A stretch of 13,608 bases of DNA from Clostridia bacterium (GTDB lineage: Bacteria; Bacillota; Clostridia; Christensenellales; HGM11417). Of this stretch, positions 8,275 to 13,608 are shown piece after piece. Position 1 is the first letter of the stretch, and each line of letters starts with the position of its first letter. A program made the position numbers and the translations under genes. The notes beneath the pieces are model-generated. The model had not been told where the DNA came from, searched no databases, and saw only the letters and a list, made by a program, of their open reading frames with translations. The stretch spans positions 1 to 13,608 of the forward strand of contig JAFQWR010000159.1 of assembly GCA_017407365.1 (NCBI GenBank), given 5' to 3'.

Positions 8275-8628
8275 TTACAGCCGATGCTCAAATAAGCCGT
8301 GACGGCTGCAACAATAGTAAATACTGCCGCCCACCCCCTTGGGAAGCCTTACGGCGGCATCCTGCTCGGGGTAGAGCCGCACAAAATACACGTAGTCGAA
8401 GCGGACGTACGCCACAAAGGCAATGAAATGCTCCTTTGTCATCCCGTGCGTAAGGGTGAAATAGCGCTCGTCCTCCACCTCACATAGGCTGATTTTATGC
8501 GCCTCGTCCGCAGGCTGTGCCTTTAACGCTTCAAGCTGCTTTCCGCAGCAAGAAACCGACACATTCGGCTCTGCCTGCACAACAGCCCCACACGTGGGGC
8601 ACACGTAAAATCTGATTTTATTCATCAT
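8275..8628 (-). CDS. Divergent desulfoferrodoxin / superoxide reductase-like protein
   Basis: This small protein (117 residues, or 116 from the second ATG at 8625) resembles desulfoferrodoxin, which reduces superoxide in anaerobes. The N-terminal iron site has CPTCG (Cys10, Cys13) and CCG (Cys27, Cys28). All expected ligands of the C-terminal SOR iron are present: His44 in the EAH motif, His61 in THGM, His67 in KEHFI, and Cys107 with His110 in CSRHG. Departures from the family are notable. The usual EKHxP is EAHKI, so the catalytic lysine is missing, HPM is HGM, and the ending is YYCCSRHGLF rather than YEYCNLHGLW. It may be a low-activity paralogue with an electron-transfer or sensor role. 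The upstream AGAGG is 4 nt from the first ATG and 7 nt from the second, so the second may be the real start. It is last of the minus-strand run, 103 nt after its neighbour. Confidence 0.78.
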   Translation of the reverse strand: MMNKIRFYVCPTCGAVVQAEPNVSVSCCGKQLEALKAQPADEAHKISLCEVEDERYFTLTHGMTKEHFIAFVAYVRFDYVYFVRLYPEQDAAVRLPKGVGGSIYYCCSRHGLFEHRL

Positions 8629-8661
8629 TCTTCCTCTCTTATTTCAGCTATCTGCCGTAGG

Positions 8662-8686
8662 AAGGAGGTGAAAGCTCTTTTCCTCC
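8662..8686 (-). other. Leader hairpin before the desulfoferrodoxin-like gene
   Basis: On the minus strand GGAGG...CCTCC, with an inner AAAG/CTTT, forms a short imperfect hairpin about 35-60 nt before the start codon. No T-run follows. It could affect translation or RNA stability, or be incidental. Confidence 0.25.
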
Positions 8687-8731
8687 CAATGCTTTGGTAT
8701 TGACCTGATCGGCGCACATATCGCGCCCAAA

Positions 8732-10375
8732 TCAGAATGCGGCAAAAAACCAATCGCCACCCTTTACGGTCACGTAGTATCTGCCCTCCCTTTCCGTGAT
8801 ATCCCTGCTGCCCTCCAAGGGCTTCAGCGTTCTGCCCTCCTTCAGGCTGATACACGCCGTTTGCGTTGCCTCGGGCAGGATCCTTTCGCCCTCTGCCTGC
8901 GTTCTGAACACGCCGCTGTGGTTGAACACGCTGAGATAATAGCCATCCTCGCCCCTGCGGTTTACAAGGTAATGCAGTCCGCCCTCTACCTTGCAGGGCA
9001 GAAGCGCGTGCAGAGCCTCGGTGACTGCCTCGGGCGCAATGCAGTTTGCGTGCTTTTTGGCAAAATCAGATGAGCCCGTAAGGTTTACCAGATAACGGTA
9101 TTTTTTCAGCGCGTTGCCGTCGCCCTCATTCAGCATATCCACCGCATCGGGAACGGGGGAATTGATGAGGATTTTCCCTTCGCTTCCCATCATAGGGGAT
9201 TCCTTACAGAAGATCTCAGCGGCTGCCTCCTGCATTGCCTGATGCCTTGTAAGCTCCTCGCCGCAAAGCTCGTAGCCAAACAGCCTTTTCCTGTCCGTTT
9301 CCGCATTGATGCAGATGGAGAAGGCAGGCAGATCGTTTGCCACCACCGCCGCAATCGGCGCAAGCTTTTCGCCCACGTCGGGATACCGATCCACAAAATC
9401 GAGAAACCTCTTTTTTATCAAGCCGTATTCCGAAAGGTTGAAGGCTTCTCTGTCGGTAAAGGTGTTGTAGCCGCCCCATTCCTCCGCCATCACCCTTGCG
9501 CCCGAAAGATAGGCGTACAGATGGATGCGCCATTGCAGCGAGCGTGAGCTTCCGCCGTTTGGTCCGCCCGGCAGGAAGGGGAATTCGCCGCCGTCCTCCA
9601 AAAGCCATTCGTTTTTGCCGTCCTTCTGATAGGTACAGGTGGAGAAGGGCTCGCCGCCCCACGGCTCGTAATACGCGCCGAGCGTGATACCGTACGCCCC
9701 ACATACGCCGCGCGCATAGCACATTTGCAAACGGGTGAAGGGGATCTGCCCTCCGATCTCGGGCATAATCACCCGAGCACCGTTTTCCGCCTCAAACGGA
9801 AACATCATATAAAAGCTGTCGCAGGGCACAAGCGGATACTCCTGCGCGCGCTTTTTGTAGATGGCAGTCATATTCTCATAAAACTGCCGATGGGTTAAGG
9901 GCTTGCCTGCTTCCGCAAGCTCCTCTAAGGTCATCGACTCCACAAACAGCCGCGGATAGGGGAATTTTGCACGGACGGTACGCGCAATGCTTTCCTTCGT
10001 CCATTCCTCTGCAGGCAGATCTCCGAGCTTATCGCTGACGTCGGAGCGGTAGTTGGAAAGCCATTCGTGCATCTGAAGCCCGAGGAATTTTTCGCCCAGC
10101 ATTTCCTTATATACCCCGATCAACGCCTTGTCGAAGGGGTAGTCTTGAATGTAATCTCCGCCCTGTAAGCGATCCACGTATAACGCAGGGCGGTGCTTTT
10201 CCACGTATTGATACAGCCTTCCGCCCACGCGCGCAAGCTCGTTGAACCGCATCTTTTCGGGAAGACGGACGGAATGACAGATGCGGATGCCGAAGCTTCC
10301 GCGTAGCAGCCCGTTTTTTTCGTAGCCCTCCCAAAGGTCCTCTGCGTAGCAATGGAAATAAGTAAAATCCTTCAT
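8732..10375 (-). CDS. Putative cytoplasmic glycoside hydrolase of unrecognised family
   Basis: I do not recognise a named family. From the ATG at 10375 the protein has 547 residues, no signal peptide and no membrane segment. Motifs typical of TIM-barrel glycosidases recur: IMPEIGG (Glu206), LGAYYEPWGGEP (Glu237) and MAEEWGGYNTF (Glu298 or Glu299), with many aromatics and Gly-rich loops. Two of these acids could be acid/base and nucleophile. From about residue 460 it looks like a C-terminal beta-sandwich (HYLVNRR, DGYYLSVFNHSGV), as in many glycosidases. The start is uncertain. The frame is open to an ATG at 10480, which would add 35 basic residues (MCFTNTRGE...) that look unlike a folded domain, and neither ATG has a clear ribosome binding site. 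I chose 10375 because MKDFTYFHCYAEDLW reads like a natural N-terminus. Confidence 0.7.
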   Translation of the reverse strand: MKDFTYFHCYAEDLWEGYEKNGLLRGSFGIRICHSVRLPEKMRFNELARVGGRLYQYVEKHRPALYVDRLQGGDYIQDYPFDKALIGVYKEMLGEKFLGLQMHEWLSNYRSDVSDKLGDLPAEEWTKESIARTVRAKFPYPRLFVESMTLEELAEAGKPLTHRQFYENMTAIYKKRAQEYPLVPCDSFYMMFPFEAENGARVIMPEIGGQIPFTRLQMCYARGVCGAYGITLGAYYEPWGGEPFSTCTYQKDGKNEWLLEDGGEFPFLPGGPNGGSSRSLQWRIHLYAYLSGARVMAEEWGGYNTFTDREAFNLSEYGLIKKRFLDFVDRYPDVGEKLAPIAAVVANDLPAFSICINAETDRKRLFGYELCGEELTRHQAMQEAAAEIFCKESPMMGSEGKILINSPVPDAVDMLNEGDGNALKKYRYLVNLTGSSDFAKKHANCIAPEAVTEALHALLPCKVEGGLHYLVNRRGEDGYYLSVFNHSGVFRTQAEGERILPEATQTACISLKEGRTLKPLEGSRDITEREGRYYVTVKGGDWFFAAF

Positions 10376-10529
10376 ATAACAACGGTTTTTGCCCTTTCTC
10401 TTCGGGGTTTTGTTTCGCCCGTTGCCTGCGATACGGAACAAACGCCGTACCGCCTCGCCACGGGTATTGGTGAAGCACATAAGGCTTACGCTATGACTGC
10501 TTCGGATATTTCTCCCTGTGCCCTACCGC

Positions 10530-11213
10530 CTATGCCTTGGTTACGTAAATCTCGCTGTCGGTTTCCACGCAGTAACAGCCAAGGACACCGTGAAGCCACG
10601 TGCCTACGTCCAGATGAATTTTGCAGTAGCCCTTCAACCCCTCTACCGCAGCACCGCTTCGCCTGTATTTGAGGATGCGCGGCTTTCCGCACAGATAGCT
10701 TGTGGGCGTATGCCCGAAAAACACGCATTTTTCCGTTTCGGGCAGGAGATGCGGCTCCTTGAATCTGCGGTCGTTTACCATAAATTCGGTGGTGGTGCGT
10801 TTGGGGGACAGCACCCTTCCGCCCTCGATGGGAAGCCCTGCGTGCACGCAGATGAAGTCCTCCTCCTCGATAAACGGGGGCAAGCTCTCCAAAAAATCCA
10901 CCGTTTCCCAATTCAGCAATTTGCCGTCGTAGGAGAAATAATCCCGAAGCTCCCACAAAACGGAATCGAAATCGGTGGGATTTTCCTGCATCATTGCCCA
11001 GTACCGCCGCAAAAAGGCGTGCTCGTGGTTGCCAAGAATGGCGCGGATGTTGCTGTGCTCCATCACGTACTGCATCAGACGAACGCTGTCCCTGCCCTTG
11101 TCGATCAGATCGCCGCAAACGATCATTTCATCGCTTGCAGAAAACCCAATGCGCTCTAACAGCCGCAAAAACAGCTCGTATTCTCCATGAATATCTGCGC
11201 AGATGTACTGCAT
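10530..11213 (-). CDS. PPP-type metallophosphoesterase (serine/threonine phosphatase-like)
   Basis: This 227-residue cytoplasmic enzyme carries the complete two-metal calcineurin-like signature: DIHG (Asp7, His9), GDLIDKG (Asp35, Asp38), LGNHE (Asn62, His63), VHAG (His124) and FGHTPT (His168). This spacing is that of bacterial PrpA/PrpB/PrpE- and ApaH-like phosphatases, which act on phosphoproteins or dinucleoside polyphosphates. The substrate cannot be chosen from sequence. The usual GDxxDRG arginine is Lys39 here. GGGGAG precedes the ATG by 5-6 nt. It starts 29 nt after the stop of the unknown coiled-coil gene and is probably cotranscribed with it. Confidence 0.88.
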   Translation of the reverse strand: MQYICADIHGEYELFLRLLERIGFSASDEMIVCGDLIDKGRDSVRLMQYVMEHSNIRAILGNHEHAFLRRYWAMMQENPTDFDSVLWELRDYFSYDGKLLNWETVDFLESLPPFIEEEDFICVHAGLPIEGGRVLSPKRTTTEFMVNDRRFKEPHLLPETEKCVFFGHTPTSYLCGKPRILKYRRSGAAVEGLKGYCKIHLDVGTWLHGVLGCYCVETDSEIYVTKA

Positions 11214-11242
11214 TTTTTCTCCCCTTTTTTCCTTCGTTCTGT

Positions 11243-12457
11243 TTATCTATCCCTTACAGATGGCAAATAAAAGTATTTACCGTCTAAACAAATGATTTGA
11301 ACATCTTCGTTGAATAAATTATCCTCAGCATAAGCAAGAGCTTCGCACTCGGCGGCTTGTCCTCTGATCATTTCCACCATGCATTCATCTATCGGTCGAT
11401 AATTCCAAGCATCATGAACCCAACTGATTGGCTTTTCAAACAGACCAAGTAAACCTGTATTTTTTCTTCGGCTTTCCTCAAGATCAATTTTTAAGCTTTC
11501 ACACTGTTTTTGATGCCACTCTGCAATATCTTTATGAATTGTTTCCTCCTTTTTCGTATGCAAGGTAAACGAGCTGAAGCATTGCTCCTTCGGTTTTACT
11601 CCCAAGTGCAGTGTACAATCAAGAATGCCAATCTGATATAAAAGCCTAATCAGAATAGATTGATATTGCAACCATCTCCCGATTTCCTTTACTGCCTTTT
11701 CGTATCCATCGAAGGAGTTACGGTGCTTACTAATCTCCGTGTTCAGCATAGTTTCCGCTTGATTTAAGAGCTCCTGACATTTACTCCTTAACATTTGAAT
11801 ATGGTCCAGCTCTCGCCCTCTTAACTCCTCATTCTCAATAGACGAAAGCTGAAACTTTGAGATAGAATACACGGATTCCAGCAAGAAAGCAACTTGACTA
11901 CTGTATTGAGCATCCAAGAATTCCGTTATTCTTGATATACAGTTACTGATATCCGTTAACTGCGTGCTCACTTGATGCATGTAGTATTGACCGACAACCA
12001 TAGAAGCAAGAGCCATTACCCCCACTGCGGCATTAGCAATAACCCCACCTTTTGTATCTACTTCAATTAAGTTGGCGTTTTCCTTTATTCCTTTCTCGCC
12101 AATAGAAAAGGCTCTTTTTGCGCCCGGCATCGTTTTCGAATCAACGAGCTGACCGCCCTTTTTCAAAATAACTCTATATATAGTTCCATCCTGTTGGTTT
12201 TTTATGCAATGCACTATATTGCCCACAGAAGCACCCATGCTTCCTACAGTGGGAATCAAGCTATCTATTCTTGCTAAAACACCGGAGTCCGTCACTTCTA
12301 ATAATTTTGCTTTATCTAAGCCGTAGGTTATTGGTAACTGCTCTAAAAGAATACTGGCGCCATCTTCAGGAGTTTGTTGCATTGCAAACGATTCATCTGT
12401 TATTGATGCATCTACTTTTATACATTTCTTCCTTTTGAATAAATCAAAGAAACCCAT
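11243..12457 (-). CDS. Uncharacterised protein with one hydrophobic segment and a long helical region
   Basis: I cannot name its function. It has 404 residues and a strong start (AGGAGG, 6 nt before ATG 12457). The N-terminus is short, amphipathic and basic (MGFFDLFKRKK). Residues about 60-135 look globular (LIPTVGSMGASVGNIV, then VILKKGGQLVDS). A Gly/Ala-rich hydrophobic stretch at about 138-157 (GVIANAAVGVMALASMVVGQ) could insert in a membrane. Residues about 160-245 are strongly helical and probably coiled coil, followed by a Trp/Cys-containing C-terminal part. The layout of hydrophobic helix then I-x-x-FL coiled coil recalls an uncharacterised Firmicutes group, but that is memory, not a search. 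It is AT-richer than its neighbours (22 of 60 G+C in 11881-11940, against 34 of 60 in 9601-9660), hinting at separate ancestry. Confidence 0.8.
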   Translation of the reverse strand: MGFFDLFKRKKCIKVDASITDESFAMQQTPEDGASILLEQLPITYGLDKAKLLEVTDSGVLARIDSLIPTVGSMGASVGNIVHCIKNQQDGTIYRVILKKGGQLVDSKTMPGAKRAFSIGEKGIKENANLIEVDTKGGVIANAAVGVMALASMVVGQYYMHQVSTQLTDISNCISRITEFLDAQYSSQVAFLLESVYSISKFQLSSIENEELRGRELDHIQMLRSKCQELLNQAETMLNTEISKHRNSFDGYEKAVKEIGRWLQYQSILIRLLYQIGILDCTLHLGVKPKEQCFSSFTLHTKKEETIHKDIAEWHQKQCESLKIDLEESRRKNTGLLGLFEKPISWVHDAWNYRPIDECMVEMIRGQAAECEALAYAEDNLFNEDVQIICLDGKYFYLPSVRDR

Positions 12458-12490
12458 TTGCTTCCTCCTCTATTATTAAGATAACCGCAT

Positions 12491-13138
12491 TTACCCCTTC
12501 CGCCGTTGCGACAGAAGCCAGGTATACAGCTCGTCGCCTGCGTAGGCGGCATTCCATGCGTCGTGCCCCACGCCGTACAGCACCCGAATCTGCGCATTCC
12601 CCCCGCGCTTATTCACCGAGGTGAGCATTTCGATGCTGCTCTGAATGGGTACAACGTCGTCGCAATCGCCGTGATAAATCATAATCGGAGTATTCACAAG
12701 CATTTCGCCGTACCAATAAATGCCACTGCCGCAGATGGGCGCAATTGCCGCAAAGCGCTCGGGTGCCGCCATGGCAAGCATCCACGTGCCCGTGCCGCCC
12801 ATCGAAAGCCCGGTGAGGTATACACGGTCGGGGTCTACGGCAAGGCTTGCGATGATGTCATCCAGGAAAGCAAGCAGCGATTCGGTATAGCAGCCCCAAT
12901 ATTTGCCCTCAGGACACTGCGGCGCAACAAAGATAAACGGATATTCCGCCCCCTCCTCACGCACGTGGCGCATATAGCCGTGACGGCAGGCAACATCGAG
13001 GTCATCACCCCTTTCCCCTGCGCCGTGCAGGAAGAAAACAAGGGGATATTGCTTGCTTTCGTCATAGTTCTTGGGCAGATACAGCACGTAACGGAAATTA
13101 AAATGCGTTTCACTTTGCCACTGATGCTTGGTATACAC
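12491..13138 (-). CDS. Alpha/beta hydrolase, esterase/peptidase family (CE1/PHB-depolymerase-like)
   Basis: This 215-residue protein is cytoplasmic, with no signal peptide. The catalytic set is intact: oxyanion loop LHGAGERGDD (38-46), nucleophile elbow GLSMGGTGTW with Ser112, acid in HGDCDDVVP with Asp160 the best-placed residue, and His192 in GVGHDAW. This pattern is typical of small feruloyl-esterase-like or predicted-peptidase hydrolases often found with carbohydrate genes. The substrate is unknown. The start is a GTG at 13138, supported by AAGGAGG 7 nt upstream and a good promoter just before it. It is the first gene of the minus-strand run and its stop is 33 nt before the next start. 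Confidence 0.88.
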   Translation of the reverse strand: MYTKHQWQSETHFNFRYVLYLPKNYDESKQYPLVFFLHGAGERGDDLDVACRHGYMRHVREEGAEYPFIFVAPQCPEGKYWGCYTESLLAFLDDIIASLAVDPDRVYLTGLSMGGTGTWMLAMAAPERFAAIAPICGSGIYWYGEMLVNTPIMIYHGDCDDVVPIQSSIEMLTSVNKRGGNAQIRVLYGVGHDAWNAAYAGDELYTWLLSQRRKG

Positions 13139-13174
13139 GGGCCTACCTCCTTAAAAACGCAATGCATTTTTTTT

Positions 13175-13203
13175 ATTATACCATAAATGCCTCTCTGTTA
13201 CAA
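13175..13203 (-). promoter_or_regulatory. Promoter for the alpha/beta hydrolase and downstream genes
   Basis: On the minus strand the -35 TTGTAA (13203-13198) and the -10 TATAAT (13180-13175) are 17 bp apart, and TGG before the -10 gives an extended -10. The leader would be about 30 nt and contains AAGGAGG before the GTG start. This places transcription of the gene run right next to the palindromic region. Confidence 0.75.
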
Positions 13204-13256
13204 TAAAAATACAGGGCTTTGTGTAGAAAAAAGCACCTACGACAATGGGTGATGTT

Positions 13257-13333
13257 CTTAGCGGAGAATTTGGAAATACCGCTAAGTGCGAGCATCGCAT
13301 TTGACTGGTCAAACGCATTATGGGCTAAGCCCA
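13257..13333. repeat. Cluster of short palindromes, non-coding
   Basis: Four consecutive stem-loops can be drawn. CTTAGCGG (13257-13264) pairs with CCGCTAAG (13279-13286). TGCGA (13287-13291) pairs with TCGCA (13295-13299). TTTGA (13300-13304) pairs with TCAAA (13309-13313). TGGGC (13321-13325) pairs with GCCCA (13329-13333). They abut with few unpaired bases, suggesting a structured element rather than chance. Frames open through here encode nothing recognisable. Confidence 0.6.
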
Positions 13334-13404
13334 AACCCTTATAACAACAGAAAGAGATAACAGACGGTTCATAGCCGAAAGTTCTCTCTTTTCTGTTGGG
13401 ATAA

Positions 13405-13608
13405 AGTGATATTCTTTGCTGGCGCAAAGAGTGATATTGTCGCACAGCGCCAGTGATATTGAAGCCTTGCGGCTTCTGTGATATTCTATTCGCCCTAAAC
13501 TTGCGCAGCAAATATCACTCGGCGTAAGCCGAATATCACTGCGTAGCAATAGAACTCGCCGAAGGCGAATAGAGTTAGCGTGATACTCCGTTAAGAGTAT
13601 CACGCTAA
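13405..13608. repeat. Array of AGTGATATT motifs alternating with small hairpins
   Basis: Four direct 9-mers, AGTGATATT at 13405, 13430 and 13452 and TGTGATATT at 13477, recur every 22-25 bp. The spacers are mini-palindromes: CTTTGC/GCAAAG (13414-13429), an imperfect GTCGC/GCGCC (13439-13451) and GAAGCC/GGCTTC (13461-13476). After a switch near 13486-13510 the motif appears inverted as AATATCACT at 13511 and 13532, with CGGC/GCCG between. CTATTCGCC (13486-13494) and GGCGAATAG (13564-13572) are a perfect 9-bp inverted pair. The array ends in a 14-bp perfect stem, 13575-13588 with 13595-13608, and may continue past the window. Confidence 0.85.

Noticed and set aside
8662..8671. AAGGAGGTGA on the plus strand, a perfect Shine-Dalgarno match
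   Set aside because: The nearest ATG (about 20 nt away) opens only a four-codon frame, and the sequence is the arm of a minus-strand leader hairpin.
8711..8727. GGCGC/GCGCC hairpin just after the glycosidase-like stop as a terminator
   Set aside because: The stem is only 5 bp and no T-run follows on the minus strand.
8625..8855. Minus-strand 76-codon frame spanning the end of the glycosidase-like gene and the following gap
   Set aside because: It overlaps a well-supported gene and runs into the start of the desulfoferrodoxin-like gene, with no clear ribosome binding site and no domain.
13405..13540. CRISPR array
   Set aside because: The repeat unit is only 9 bp, the spacers are 12-17 bp and palindromic, the orientation flips, and no cas gene is present.
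13176..13603. Minus-strand open frames through the repeat region (13176-13511 and 13325-13603)
   Set aside because: Their sequence is made of palindromes and repeated 9-mers, with no domain and no ribosome binding site, so they are by-products of the array.
13405..13608. Integron attC sites
   Set aside because: No conserved attC core sites or cassette genes lie between the hairpins, and no integrase is in the window.

Overview
The window looks like a chromosomal piece of a Gram-positive, anaerobic Bacillota (Clostridia-type) genome, probably a gut lineage. The reasons are strong AGGAGG-type ribosome binding sites, three lipobox lipoproteins, no outer-membrane import genes, a desulfoferrodoxin-like protein, and carbohydrate-active genes under an AraC-type regulator. 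Taxonomy is inferred from gene style only. No RNA genes, integrases, transposases or CRISPR arrays were found.

Region 1 (1-6947, minus strand) reads as one operon of three consecutive exported lipoproteins: a SASA-type carbohydrate O-acetylesterase (6947 to 5244), a clan GH-A-like glycosidase (5145 to 3553) and a very long multidomain Ig-like/lectin-like adhesin (3537 to beyond base 1, cut by the window). The likely theme is surface deacetylation, cleavage and binding of a glycan. Region 2 (6948-7366) is a 419-bp divergent regulatory region with inverted and direct repeats and an excellent promoter for the plus-strand AraC-family regulator (7367-8185). That gene ends at a hairpin terminator (8227-8264) that can work in both directions.

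Region 3 (8275-13138) is a run of five minus-strand genes. In transcription order they are an alpha/beta hydrolase, an uncharacterised AT-richer membrane/coiled-coil protein, a PPP-type metallophosphatase, a putative glycosidase of no family I recognise, and a divergent desulfoferrodoxin-like iron protein. The first three are 29-33 nt apart and follow one good promoter (about 13175-13203). Larger gaps precede the last two, so they may be separately expressed.

Region 4 (about 13204-13608) has no convincing gene. It holds a dense set of short palindromes. Its right half is an array of AGTGATATT-type 9-mers separated by small hairpins, switching orientation midway and ending in a perfect 14-bp stem exactly at the window edge. 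This is the most unusual structure here. The other points worth following up are the AT-rich unknown protein, the orphan glycosidase-like protein, the altered superoxide-reductase-like site and the repeated module in the giant lipoprotein.
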